A stretch of DNA of 64,000 nucleotides, taken from contig CAJBER010000051.1 in assembly GCA_903952135.1 (NCBI GenBank), positions 38,178 through 102,177 of the forward strand. The letters are read 5' to 3'. Below are positions 20,022-29,626 of this stretch, piece by piece (position 1 is the stretch's first letter; each line of letters opens with the position of its first letter). Source of the stretch: an uncultured Algoriphagus sp. (GTDB lineage Bacteria; Bacteroidota; Bacteroidia; Cytophagales; Cyclobacteriaceae). Below the pieces are notes generated by a model. That model did no database searches. It saw only the letters and a program-made list of their open reading frames with translations, and had not been told where the DNA came from. Position numbers and translations under genes: made by a program.

Positions 20022-21116
20022 CTAACAGTATTGCTCGAGGAGCACATCCACGATGCGCTCGGCGGTCTTGCCATCCCAAAGCGGGATCCCCTGGTACTGT
20101 TTCCACTCTCCTCGGAGGATTTGATCCAAGTAAGGCTTTAGGTTTTTGGGATCCGTGCCCACCAGCACATTCGTACCGAGGTGGATGGTCTCTGCGCGCT
20201 CCGTACTATCCCGTAGCGTAAGACAAGGCACATTCATCACGGAGGCTTCTTCTGTCACTCCGCCTGAATCTGTAATGATTCCCTTGGCGTGCTGCACGAG
20301 ATAGTTAAATTCCAAGTAGCCCAGTGGGCTGATCAAGTGGAGGTTTGGCGCTGCGATTCCCAAGCGCTCCAAGTTTTTGGCGGTTCGGGGGTGCACCGGG
20401 AAAATCAAAGGCAGCCCCGCGGTTCCATTCAAAATGGCCTCCATCAACTCCCGTAAGGAGTCTTCATTGTCCACATTGGCAGGTCGATGCAGGGTTACTA
20501 CAAAGTATTCCTTGGGAACCAATTCGTCAAAAGGGCTTTCTTGAGGCTTGGTGAAGCGAGGTTGCTGCGCGAGCAGCGTATCGATCATCGTATTGCCCAC
20601 AAAGTGAATTTTTTCTTCCGGCACGCCTGCAGCTCGCAAGTTGGTGTTGGCGATTTCGGAGGTGGTAAAAAAGTGATCCGTGATCGAGTCCGTCACCATG
20701 CGGTTGATTTCTTCGGGCATGCTCAGGTCACCGGAGCGGATGCCCGCTTCCACGTGTGCGACCTCGATTTGTAATTTTTTGGCCGCGATGGAGCAGGCAA
20801 GGGTGCTGGTCACATCTCCCACAACCAATACCAAGTGTGGGCGATGGGCCATCAATTCCTGTTCAAAGGCCACTAGGATCGCAGCAGTTTGCTCGGCCTG
20901 TGTGCCTCCTCCTCCTCCCAAGTTGGCATCGGGCGCTGGGATATTCAACTGCTCAAAAAAGGCTCCAGACATGTTTTTGTCGTAATGCTGTCCCGTGTGC
21001 ACGAGGCGAAATTCCACAGCAACTCCTTCGCGCTGCTTCTTTTGCAAAGCATGAATCAGAGGAGCGATTTTCATGAAATTGGGCCGGGCACCGGCCACTA
21101 GCGTAAAAAGAGGCAT
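20022..21116 (-). CDS. wecB: UDP-N-acetylglucosamine 2-epimerase (non-hydrolysing)
   Basis: VAGARPNFMKIAPLIHAL, RLVHTGQHYDKNMS, VVGDVTSTLACSIAAKKL, HVEAGIRSGDLSMPEEINR, GIITDSGGVTEEASVMNVPCLTLRDSTERAET. Confidence 0.93.
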   Translation of the reverse strand: MPLFTLVAGARPNFMKIAPLIHALQKKQREGVAVEFRLVHTGQHYDKNMSGAFFEQLNIPAPDANLGGGGGTQAEQTAAILVAFEQELMAHRPHLVLVVGDVTSTLACSIAAKKLQIEVAHVEAGIRSGDLSMPEEINRMVTDSITDHFFTTSEIANTNLRAAGVPEEKIHFVGNTMIDTLLAQQPRFTKPQESPFDELVPKEYFVVTLHRPANVDNEDSLRELMEAILNGTAGLPLIFPVHPRTAKNLERLGIAAPNLHLISPLGYLEFNYLVQHAKGIITDSGGVTEEASVMNVPCLTLRDSTERAETIHLGTNVLVGTDPKNLKPYLDQILRGEWKQYQGIPLWDGKTAERIVDVLLEQYC

Positions 21117-21322
21117 AGCGGAATGGGTTGGAACAGTAAAAGTAACCGATAATCCCTTATTTTTTGAAAAAGCCAGGTGGAGACTGGTTTGATATATGAA
21201 CAGCGGCCTACTTCTAGTTTGGAAAGGAGCAATTGAAACGGGAGAATGTCCTTCGTAAATTGGAAGAAATGCTTCGTTTTTTGTTTCTTTGTTTGATCAA
21301 ATTTTTAATCAACCCCTACCCC

Positions 21323-21979
21323 ATGGGAAAGTTGCTGCGTAGCCTTCATCTTTTTGCTTTATTGCTGTTTCTCGGATTGACCTCCTGTGTAGAATCTGTT
21401 GAAAACCAAGTTCAAATCTACAACAACAACTTTTCAAAATTGGATCTGGCCAACTTTGAAAATGGGCGTCTATTAATCTGGAGAAACGATACCATTGCAG
21501 GATGGTACCACAATGAGGAAGTAGCCGTTACGCTTTACGACTTGCCTGCGCACAACTATTTAAAGTTGACTGCAGAGATTTTTATTCACGACAGCTGGGA
21601 CGGCAACTGGGACGATGGTTATTCTGGACCAGATTACTGGTTTATGGGAATCGATAGCACGGATGTCGTTCGCACTACCTTTTCGAACAGCCCTTGTGAA
21701 TCTTCTTATTGCTTGTACCAGTCTTACCCTAATGAATTTTTCCGGCAGAATACCCCCAAAACTGGGGCGATAGAAACCAACCTGCCAAGCTTGTGCCTTG
21801 GAGGACAAACCACCACCAGCCGCTACCGAGTAGAGAAGCTCATTGAACATTCAAAGGTAGACTCCGTACGGTTTTTTATGCGGGATGAATTGAAGCAAAC
21901 CAATAGCTATTCGCCCAAGTGTGATGAGTCCTGGTCGATTGGGAAAATTTCCATTTTAGCCATTCAAACTAACTCCTGA
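21323..21979 (+). CDS. Hypothetical lipoprotein
   Basis: Lipobox LFLGLTSC after internal ATG; overlaps the next ORF by 1 nt (TGATG). Confidence 0.75.
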   Translation: MGKLLRSLHLFALLLFLGLTSCVESVENQVQIYNNNFSKLDLANFENGRLLIWRNDTIAGWYHNEEVAVTLYDLPAHNYLKLTAEIFIHDSWDGNWDDGYSGPDYWFMGIDSTDVVRTTFSNSPCESSYCLYQSYPNEFFRQNTPKTGAIETNLPSLCLGGQTTTSRYRVEKLIEHSKVDSVRFFMRDELKQTNSYSPKCDESWSIGKISILAIQTNS

Positions 21980-23670
21980 TGCAACTACGACTACTACTAG
22001 CGGCGATTGGACTGTTTGGGATGCTATCATTCAGTCAGAGCACAAAGGCTCAAAGTATTGCTGTGGGCGCCCCTTCTTTGGAAGACTACCTGCGAAGATT
22101 GCAGTTGACCGGCAAGGTGGATTCGGCATCCTCATTTATGATTCGCCCGTTGATTCCTACGGCCGCTTTTGGTCTTGCTCATGGCTTTGACTTGGATGGA
22201 GGCTTGGTTAATCTGGACTCTTCCAGCTACCACCAACGTATCGGGAAGCGAGGCAAATTTTTGCTCCTTCCCGCACTTTACAAAAGTCAATTTACGTCCA
22301 ACTACCCCTTTGCTACCAACGATGGCGCCATGATTCCAAATCGTGGGTTGCAACAGGTATTTAGCTTGGGAGCTTTTGTAGAATGGTGGAAATTCAGTTT
22401 GCAGGTGCAGCCCGAACTGGTAATGGCCCAAAACAAGGAGTTTATCGGTTTTCCCATTGAGCAGCAGTCCACCATCCTTTTCTATTACGAATACCTCAAC
22501 CGAATTGACCTGCCTGAGCGCTTTGGGGATCGCGCATATCAAAAATTAGTTCCAGGACAATCCAGTTTCCGTCTGAACTTGGATGCGATTTCCTTGGGAA
22601 TATCCACTGAAAATCTTTGGTGGGGACCTGGAAGACGAAATTCCTTGCTGATGGGAAATTCTGCCCCAGGCTTCCTGCACTACACGATGAATACGCGTCG
22701 ACCAATTAAGTCTGCTATTGGTTCATTTGAAGGGCAAGTCATGACTGGAAGGCTGGAAGCATCCAATTTTCTACCTCCACATTCTGATTATAACTTTCAG
22801 CAGATGGATGTTTACTATCCAAAAAAGGAGGATGGTCAGCGTCAGCTTTCAGGGGTAATTTTCACCTACCAACCCAAGTGGGTACCTGGTTTATTTTTTG
22901 GCTATGGCTCCACCAATAATGTGTACCGCTCCGAAGTATCCGATTTAGAGGATGTGCTTCCGGTATTTAATGGAAGAAAAAAGAACCAACAGGTACTGGA
23001 TACCATCCAATCCAAGCGGCAGCAGTTTAGTGCAGGCTTTTTCCGATGGATAGATCCCAAGGGGCGTTTTGAGTTTTATGGGGAATTCGGTACCCGTGAC
23101 AACGACCGCCCTTTCATCGACTTCATCACTACCCCCGAATCAGGTAGGGCCTTTACCTTTGGATTTTCCCACTTGATGGACTTGAAAAAGGAAAATCGAT
23201 TTTTGGAGCTGAGCTCCGAGATGACCTTTTCTGGGCAGACGATCCGAGAAGATATCCGACAACTCCGAACCTGGTACATCCATGACCATGTGCGTCATGG
23301 CTACACCCATCGAGGGCAGATGCTTGGATTAGGGAATGGGCCTGCCAGCAACCAAATTTTTGCAGGCGTAGCCTGGATTGAGGGGATGAAAAAAATTGGG
23401 ATAGAGCTGGAGCGTATCGAGTACAACAATGATTTTTACTACTACCGTTACGAGGAAGTGAAGGATTTCCAAAACAAATACGTGGACCTGGTCTTCTCGC
23501 TTGCCCCGGAATGGAAATTTGGGAATGTGCTCCTTGCTGGCAAATTTCAATACGTGAATACCTTGAACTACAAATGGTACCTGGAAAACAAACCGGAAAA
23601 ATGGTTTATTCCAGGCTATGACCGTACTAATTTTGTAGGGCAACTCTCAGTTACCTACCTATTTCGCTAA
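21979..23670 (+). CDS. Capsule assembly Wzi-like family outer membrane protein
   Basis: Signal peptide; Wzi-like motif (SLGISTENLWWGPGRRNSLLMGNSAPGFLHYTMNTRRPIKSAIGSFEGQ). Confidence 0.8.
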   Translation: MQLRLLLAAIGLFGMLSFSQSTKAQSIAVGAPSLEDYLRRLQLTGKVDSASSFMIRPLIPTAAFGLAHGFDLDGGLVNLDSSSYHQRIGKRGKFLLLPALYKSQFTSNYPFATNDGAMIPNRGLQQVFSLGAFVEWWKFSLQVQPELVMAQNKEFIGFPIEQQSTILFYYEYLNRIDLPERFGDRAYQKLVPGQSSFRLNLDAISLGISTENLWWGPGRRNSLLMGNSAPGFLHYTMNTRRPIKSAIGSFEGQVMTGRLEASNFLPPHSDYNFQQMDVYYPKKEDGQRQLSGVIFTYQPKWVPGLFFGYGSTNNVYRSEVSDLEDVLPVFNGRKKNQQVLDTIQSKRQQFSAGFFRWIDPKGRFEFYGEFGTRDNDRPFIDFITTPESGRAFTFGFSHLMDLKKENRFLELSSEMTFSGQTIREDIRQLRTWYIHDHVRHGYTHRGQMLGLGNGPASNQIFAGVAWIEGMKKIGIELERIEYNNDFYYYRYEEVKDFQNKYVDLVFSLAPEWKFGNVLLAGKFQYVNTLNYKWYLENKPEKWFIPGYDRTNFVGQLSVTYLFR

Positions 23671-23688
23671 TTCTAATTCGCTCTACCT

Positions 23689-24204
23689 ATGATTGCTACA
23701 ACTAATATGGTCATCGCAGTTTCCTATACCCTGATGGTAGACGACGGGGAGACAGGGTTCCGTTGGTACGAAACGGTGACGGATGCCGATCCTTTTTACT
23801 TCCTTTTTGGGCACCACAACCTACTTCCTGCTTTGGAAAAGGTCTTGGAGGGCAAATCGGTAGGGGATTCTTTTTCGGTACTTATTGGCTTTGAAGAGGG
23901 CTATGGCGATTACGATGATTCAAAAAGGGTCATCATCCCCAAAGCCAATTTTAAAGAAGATGGCAAAAAAAATAGAGACCTACTTCGCGTCGGAAACGTC
24001 ATCCCCATGCAGGATGACAAGGGCAACCATCTCCGAGGAGAGGTGCTCAAGGTAGATTACATGGGCGTGCACTTAGATTTCAACTCCCCTTTGGCAGGCC
24101 TAGATCTTCAGTTTGAAGGAAAAATCGTGAGCATCCGCGAAGCAGTCCCTGTGGAAATTGAGCATGGACATGTGCATGGTCCGGATGGACACCACCACCA
24201 TTAA
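23689..24204 (+). CDS. SlyD-like FKBP-type peptidyl-prolyl isomerase with His-rich tail
   Basis: VAVSYTLMVDDGETG, FGHHNLLPALEKVLEGKSVGDSFSVLIGFEEGYGDYDD; C-terminal EHGHVHGPDGHHHH. Confidence 0.9.
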   Translation: MIATTNMVIAVSYTLMVDDGETGFRWYETVTDADPFYFLFGHHNLLPALEKVLEGKSVGDSFSVLIGFEEGYGDYDDSKRVIIPKANFKEDGKKNRDLLRVGNVIPMQDDKGNHLRGEVLKVDYMGVHLDFNSPLAGLDLQFEGKIVSIREAVPVEIEHGHVHGPDGHHHH

Positions 24205-24231
24205 ATCTGCTTCTCCAATTTTTTTGAAAGA

Positions 24232-25044
24232 CTACTTTCGGATATCTACGCCGTAAGTATGGTAGGCAAGATCTATGCTTAGGTCTTTCAATCCTTCGAT
24301 CCGTTCGGAAGGATAAAGCACCAAGGCTTTAGAAAGCAAGTCGATGGCTTGGCGGTATTCTTGCTGGTTGAAATGCACAATGGCCTCGTTGTAATGCTGC
24401 AAGCCTGCCAATTCGGACAAATTCACTTTTCGGAAGATGGTGTTATCGGAGGTATCTACTTTGGTGCCAGCAAGTCCTTCGTTGATGTTTCGTGCCACAG
24501 GCTTTCCCTCGTTGAGGTAAGCGCCCAGGTAGTCACTAACAGCCGAAGACGTAGTGATCATCCCACCCACAGGGAGGGTGCTTTCAAGAATAATCGTTTT
24601 CCCATCTAGGTATACCTGAATAAACACATGGTAATCGGTTTCCACCACTTCGTAGGAATACCCATAGCGATCCAATAGGAGGCCGAGCGCTGCAGAGCCA
24701 CTCACGCAGTCATAAGAACCGGTTTCTAATAGGTCAGCGAAGGAGGAATGTTGGGTGTAGTCTTTCAATAAGCGCTGGTGTGTTTTTTGAAAAATTACGC
24801 GGAGCAGGGAAAGTGAATCCAGTTTTTTGGAAGCTTTGGCATCCAATTCCAGTTGAAGGGCTTCCCAATTTGTGGGAGCAGGGGTCTTTTCAGTTTCATC
24901 TAAAAAGAGAAAAAATGACGCCGGTTGAACCGGTTGAATTTGTTCAGAAATGCCAGAAATAGCAGTCTGAGAGGCGTTTTCTTGGCTAAAGCCAAGGGAT
25001 GCGACTCCTAGAGAGAAGAGCAAGAAAGGGAGTATTTTTTTCAT
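24232..25044 (-). CDS. Secreted transglutaminase-like protein with C-terminal TPR-like segment
   Basis: Signal peptide; TGSYDCVSGSAALGLLLDRYG and ETDYHVFIQVYLDGKTIILEST look like transglutaminase-fold Cys/His motifs; TPR-like YNEAIVHFNQQEYRQAIDLLSKAL. Confidence 0.65.
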   Translation of the reverse strand: MKKILPFLLFSLGVASLGFSQENASQTAISGISEQIQPVQPASFFLFLDETEKTPAPTNWEALQLELDAKASKKLDSLSLLRVIFQKTHQRLLKDYTQHSSFADLLETGSYDCVSGSAALGLLLDRYGYSYEVVETDYHVFIQVYLDGKTIILESTLPVGGMITTSSAVSDYLGAYLNEGKPVARNINEGLAGTKVDTSDNTIFRKVNLSELAGLQHYNEAIVHFNQQEYRQAIDLLSKALVLYPSERIEGLKDLSIDLAYHTYGVDIRK

Positions 25045-25079
25045 AGTCCATCAAGCCAATGTTAACTGAATGGATGAAA

Positions 25080-25096
25080 GTTAACAATTTGTTAAC
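25080..25096. promoter_or_regulatory. Perfect palindrome GTTAACAA-T-TTGTTAAC upstream of 24232..25044
   Basis: Seen directly; another GTTAAC at 25061..25066. Confidence 0.4.
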
Positions 25097-25144
25097 ATTG
25101 AACAATAAAAAGACTAAAAAATTAACATTGGGGTAATTTCAGTT

Positions 25145-25618
25145 TTACTCGTGGTGGTAGGGCTCGTTGCGCAGGATGGTCATAGCCCGGTAGACCTGCT
25201 CGATGAGAAAGGGGCGAATCATCTGATGCGAAAGGGTCATTTTGGAAAGGGAGATCTTTCCATGGGCACGTGCATACACTGCCTCGGAAAAGCCATAGGG
25301 CCCTCCCACGACGAAGACCAGTTGCTTCAGACCGCTATTCATCTTCTTCTGTAAAAAATCTGCAAATTCCAGAGAAGAATAGGACTTGCCTCGCTCGTCC
25401 AATAAAATCAATTCATCGGAGGAAAGCAGTTTCTTGAGGATGAGTTCGCCTTCCTTTTCTTTTTGAAGCGCTTCGGAGAGGGACTTGCTTTGCTTCAGGT
25501 CTGGGATGACCTCCAATTCAAAGCGGATGTAGTGCCCAAGCCGCGCACTGTAGTCCTGGATCAATTCTTGGATGGCTTTACTATCTGTTTTGCCTAAGAC
25601 GATGAGTTTGATTTGCAT
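25145..25618 (-). CDS. rlmH: 23S rRNA (pseudouridine1915-N3)-methyltransferase
   Basis: MQIKLIVLGKTDSKAIQELIQDYSARLGHYIRFE, LDERGKSYSSLEFADFLQ, FVVGGPYGFSEAVYARAHGKISLSKMTLSHQMIRPFLIEQVYRAMTI. Confidence 0.95.
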   Translation of the reverse strand: MQIKLIVLGKTDSKAIQELIQDYSARLGHYIRFELEVIPDLKQSKSLSEALQKEKEGELILKKLLSSDELILLDERGKSYSSLEFADFLQKKMNSGLKQLVFVVGGPYGFSEAVYARAHGKISLSKMTLSHQMIRPFLIEQVYRAMTILRNEPYHHE

Positions 25619-25677
25619 GAGCAGGCTTGAAAAAAGGGTGAAAAAAAGGCCGGCTCAAATGGGCCAGCCTTGGTGCT

Positions 25678-26148
25678 TTAGATCAACTCTTTTCTTTTTA
25701 GAATTGCTTCCAAGAATTTTTTATCGTTATCGGAATTGAAAATTCGGAATGGGAGGTGGATAAACTGTGCCTTGGAAAGGTAAAGGACAAAGGCGTCCTT
25801 GGTGATTGCTACCCGCTTGATCATGTTCCACTGCACAGGCATGCCTTCCTTAGCATTTATTTTCATCAGGATTTGTCGGCTGTCGATTTCGTAAGCCATT
25901 TTTTGGAAGATGGGCTTGTTTTGCTCCATCTGGGTAACCCCCGTGAATTGGATGGCCCAAAATAAGACATACAAACTGTATGCAATCAATGCTCCGAAAA
26001 ACCACCAGAGTGAAGCAATCCAGAAATAGCCACAGCAGATTGCCAAAGCAATCAAGATTACCCACCACTGTTCTTTGAGGATCGAAATGAGCCCCATTTT
26101 GATGTAGGTGGTGGTGGGAAGTTGGTATTTTTTGGTTTTTATAATCAT
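25678..26148 (-). CDS. YcxB-like membrane protein (hypothetical)
   Basis: Internal Met start MIIKTKKYQLP; two TM-like stretches followed by a YcxB-like soluble domain (KINAKEGMPVQWNMIKRVAITKDAFVLYLSKAQFIHLPFRIF). Confidence 0.6.
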   Translation of the reverse strand: MIIKTKKYQLPTTTYIKMGLISILKEQWWVILIALAICCGYFWIASLWWFFGALIAYSLYVLFWAIQFTGVTQMEQNKPIFQKMAYEIDSRQILMKINAKEGMPVQWNMIKRVAITKDAFVLYLSKAQFIHLPFRIFNSDNDKKFLEAILKRKELI

Positions 26149-26284
26149 GGCTTCAAAAGTTTCGCGAGCAAATATCCACCTATCCCATTGATTAAGCAAA
26201 TGCATTGGGCCCAAACTCTACGCTTCTCCGCCTTCACCCCTTGAATTTTTGCTTGAATCCCGTACCTTTTCTAAAAAATTAGCC

Positions 26285-26491
26285 ATGAGTTCCACGCTGA
26301 TCGACTTTCTTCTTTGTGGCCTAGCCTATATCCTGCTGAGTTACTTTTTAGGGGCTTGGACCAAAAGCCGGCGCAAGCAATCCTCAGGATCAGATGATGG
26401 AATGGGGGGAAAATCGGAAACTGAACCGCCAGTACTAGACTTGCCTCCAGGGGTAACTTGGCCTAAACAGGAATTGGTAGAATCAGAATAA
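26285..26491 (+). CDS. Small single-TM protein
   Basis: MSSTLIDFLLCGLAYILLSYFLGAWTKSRRKQSSGS... hydrophobic N-terminus, acidic tail. Confidence 0.6.
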   Translation: MSSTLIDFLLCGLAYILLSYFLGAWTKSRRKQSSGSDDGMGGKSETEPPVLDLPPGVTWPKQELVESE

Positions 26492-26508
26492 GTGGGTACC
26501 TACTCGTT

Positions 26509-26943
26509 TCAATGACATTTTTCGCAGATTCCCTGAACGAGCAGGTTCATCTCTTTTTTCTGAAATCCCTTTGGAAGTGGGATTACAGGTAAGGAAATGT
26601 CTTCGAGGCAGGTAGTCTCCTCGCATTTTTCACATTTGAAGTGCACATGCTCGTGGTTGTGTACATGCGTGGCTTCTCCATGGCTGCAAAAAGCATACTT
26701 GGTGGCTCCACTGTCATCGAGGACTTTGTGGATGAGGTCTTTCTCTAAAAATGTTTTGAGTGTTCGGTAGATGGTCACCCGATCAAACTTCTTGTTGAGC
26801 GTGTCTTCCAGATCCGCATGAGAGAGGGCAACATTCTTGTCCAGGAACTCCTGAATAATCACCAATCGGCAATCCGTGATGCGCAAGCGATGCGATTGTA
26901 AGATTTGGAGAGGAGTGGCCATGGAAGAAGTATTGATTTTCAA
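26509..26943 (-). CDS. Fur-family transcriptional regulator
   Basis: DRVTIYRTLKTFLEKDLIHKV helix; HVHFKCEKCEETTCLED and C-terminal CEKCH zinc-site motifs. Confidence 0.9.
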   Translation of the reverse strand: MKINTSSMATPLQILQSHRLRITDCRLVIIQEFLDKNVALSHADLEDTLNKKFDRVTIYRTLKTFLEKDLIHKVLDDSGATKYAFCSHGEATHVHNHEHVHFKCEKCEETTCLEDISLPVIPLPKGFQKKEMNLLVQGICEKCH

Positions 26944-26964
26944 AGTAACAAAAAATCAGGTAGA

Positions 26965-26996
26965 GAAAAAAAGGGCGCCAACTTGGCGCCCTTTCT
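26965..26996 (-). terminator. Rho-independent terminator downstream of metalloprotease
   Basis: AAAGGGCGCC-AACTT-GGCGCCCTTT, T-tract on the minus strand. Confidence 0.85.
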
Positions 26997-26999
26997 AGT

Positions 27000-29552
27000 T
27001 TACTCTCCAGAAGATTCCTTCAGGATTTTGTTGATGCGTTCGTTGGCATCCTCGAGGTGAAGTTTGCTCATGCGGTCAGATGTTCTGCCGATGGCGCCTC
27101 TGATTTGGCTTTGTAGCGTCTTCAATTCTCCACGTGCCATCGGACGAATGTCAGATTGAGCCGCATTGATTTGTGCGCCGGCAAACGCTCTAAACTGAGC
27201 AGGTAGCGCAGCCACACTTCCAGTCAAAAGAAGCTCCAATCGCTCGATGTGCGCACGCTGCAAAGCTCTGCGGTGTACGTCGATGGTTTTTCCAGCACCT
27301 AGTTCGGTCCAAATGCCTTTTCTCAAATCATCGAATAATTCGGTCATTTTGTAGGCTTGAGCACCATTCAAGGCTTCGTTTTCGATCATTCTACCCAGTC
27401 TGCCCCACTCCAAGATTCCGTTGAGGGTACTTACTTGGATGCCTCGTATACGCTCAAGCGCACCGAAGTCTTCGATTCTGGCGATGATGGTTTCGTCCAT
27501 CAACCAGCTTGGGGTGGTGAAAAGCTGCTGGTTTACAAAAGCAACTGCAGCTTTCTGCATTTCTTTGGTTTGGTGCGTGTACACCGCTTCGCCTTGACCT
27601 GCAGACTTGTAGACTTCCGTCACTCCTCCCACATGGTTGCGTACGTGACCCATGTAGCGGTTAAACTGGCCAATCACCTGACCATACATTTCTTCTAGGT
27701 CTTCGTAATTTTTGTAAGGCTTTTCTTTCTCAGCCGTCCACTCCATCAAGTTGGGAAGGATACGCTTCAAGTTCTTGATTCCATACTCGGAAGCAGTTAC
27801 TGAATTGTCTCCCAAATCTTCAGATTGGGTAGTTGGATCGTAGTTATTGCCCTGACGACCGTAACGGTACACAGGATCACCCTTCTTGTCCAGAATCCAC
27901 TGGTTCAAGGTAGGGAGTTCTTCTTCAGGGCTATTAGCACTTAGGATAGGCTTGTATCCCCACATGATTGCATACTTATCGTAAGGTCCTACATCAGGCA
28001 TCAAGCTCACACCCTTGTCTTCTGGCTGAGCCACATAGTTGAATCGAGCATAGTCCATGATGGATGGAGCCGTACCAAATTCTTTGGTGAAGGCGGCATC
28101 ACGCAATTTTTCTACTGGATAGGCTACCGAAGAAGCAAAGTTGTGCGGTAAGCCAAGCGTATGTCCAACCTCGTGAGCAGATACGAAGCGGATCAATCTA
28201 CCCATCACCTCGTCGTCAAACTTGACGGATCTCGCGTCTGGGTTGATCGCAGCAGTTTGGATAAAGAACCAGTTTCTCAAAAGGTTCATCACATTGTGGT
28301 ACCATCCGATGTCAGACTCCAAGATTTCTCCGGAACGTGGATCGGATACGTGAGGTCCATAAGCATTCTGAATGTCAGAGGCAAAGTAGCGGATCACGGA
28401 ATAGCGTGCATCTTCTGGGCTCCAGGTTGGATCCTCAGCAGCGGTAGGGGCTTCTTTGGCGATAATTGCATTTTTAAAGCCAGCGGCTTCAAAACCTTTC
28501 TGCCAATCTTCCACACCTTGCTTCAAATAAGGCACCCACTTGGTAGGAGTAGCAGGGTCGATGTAGTAGACGATAGGCTTTACTGGCTCTACCAATTCAC
28601 CACGGGCAAACTTCTCGCGATCTTCTGGCTTCACTTCCAATCTCCAACGGTCTAGGTATCTTCTAGAAGTAGCGCGCTGCTCATCAGCACCGTAGTCTAC
28701 ATAGGATCTAGCAAACCAGCCTACACGCTGATCAGCAAGTCGCTGCTGCATCGGCACTTTAGGAAGGAGGATCATGGAGGCATTCATCTCCAAGGTGATC
28801 AAACCTGTTACGCTGTTGGAAGGTGGCTCAGCAGCAGCATAGGTAAGTACATACCGTGACTCCACGTTGATAGGATAGGTATTGATGTGTTGGATGTAAG
28901 AGCGCTCGTTATCCAAACGGGTAACACGGTACTGCGTTCTTCTGTTGCGATCTAGACCTAAGGCTTGGTTGTCCTTGATAAACAAATCCGTCGCGTCAAC
29001 GACCGTTCCTGTAGAATCAGTTTTTCTGGATTTGATGGGGAACTTTTGAAGGATAGGCTCCAAGTTGGAAGCCTCTACCGCCTTGGCAATAGGTAAGGAA
29101 TCAGCAGCATAATTATTTAAGGAAACTACCTTAAGCAAGATGTCGTCCTGATTTTTTTCCCAACGCACCATCATGTTGGTGGTGTTTTCTCCACCATAGC
29201 CAATGCCTTCTGCTGTTTTTGCAATACGCACGACCATTAGCATGTCTCTGCCGAGAAGCGAATCAGGAATTTCGTAGAAGTATTTGTCTTCTACTTGGTG
29301 TACTTTAAAAAGTCCAGCCTTGGTTTTTGCCTTGGCAGTAATGACTTCTTTATAGGGTTTGGGTCCATTGGCAGGAGCACCGGGAGCGCCTGGGCCACCC
29401 GGTCTGGCCGGTGCTGGTGCAGCAGGAGCGGGTGTCTCTGCACCTTTTTTCTTTTTTTTCTGTGCAAAGGAATCCTCCGCTTGTAGCATAGCGCCCATAA
29501 GGCCTAGCACAAAGGCGGTTCTCCTCAGCAACTTAGGGAAGGGTGTATTCAT
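27000..29552 (-). CDS. Secreted zinc-dependent metalloprotease (DUF5117/DUF5118-like)
   Basis: Signal peptide; Ala/Pro/Gly-rich linker; SAHEVGHTLGLPHNFASS (HExxHxxGxxH); SIMDYARFNY Met-turn-like. Confidence 0.9.
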   Translation of the reverse strand: MNTPFPKLLRRTAFVLGLMGAMLQAEDSFAQKKKKKGAETPAPAAPAPARPGGPGAPGAPANGPKPYKEVITAKAKTKAGLFKVHQVEDKYFYEIPDSLLGRDMLMVVRIAKTAEGIGYGGENTTNMMVRWEKNQDDILLKVVSLNNYAADSLPIAKAVEASNLEPILQKFPIKSRKTDSTGTVVDATDLFIKDNQALGLDRNRRTQYRVTRLDNERSYIQHINTYPINVESRYVLTYAAAEPPSNSVTGLITLEMNASMILLPKVPMQQRLADQRVGWFARSYVDYGADEQRATSRRYLDRWRLEVKPEDREKFARGELVEPVKPIVYYIDPATPTKWVPYLKQGVEDWQKGFEAAGFKNAIIAKEAPTAAEDPTWSPEDARYSVIRYFASDIQNAYGPHVSDPRSGEILESDIGWYHNVMNLLRNWFFIQTAAINPDARSVKFDDEVMGRLIRFVSAHEVGHTLGLPHNFASSVAYPVEKLRDAAFTKEFGTAPSIMDYARFNYVAQPEDKGVSLMPDVGPYDKYAIMWGYKPILSANSPEEELPTLNQWILDKKGDPVYRYGRQGNNYDPTTQSEDLGDNSVTASEYGIKNLKRILPNLMEWTAEKEKPYKNYEDLEEMYGQVIGQFNRYMGHVRNHVGGVTEVYKSAGQGEAVYTHQTKEMQKAAVAFVNQQLFTTPSWLMDETIIARIEDFGALERIRGIQVSTLNGILEWGRLGRMIENEALNGAQAYKMTELFDDLRKGIWTELGAGKTIDVHRRALQRAHIERLELLLTGSVAALPAQFRAFAGAQINAAQSDIRPMARGELKTLQSQIRGAIGRTSDRMSKLHLEDANERINKILKESSGE

Positions 29553-29626
29553 AGTTTGTTTCTAATTTTTTCGAAAATATACTAACTTCCAAAGGAGGAT
29601 GTTAGGCTTGTGAAAAAACTAATTTT

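Noticed and set aside
19784-20221. 145-aa ORF (and overlapping 19718..19903 and 19858..20106)
   Set aside because: Translation of R2/R3 repeat DNA and of antisense wecB; strings such as FSQRREGAKS are typical spurious repeat products.
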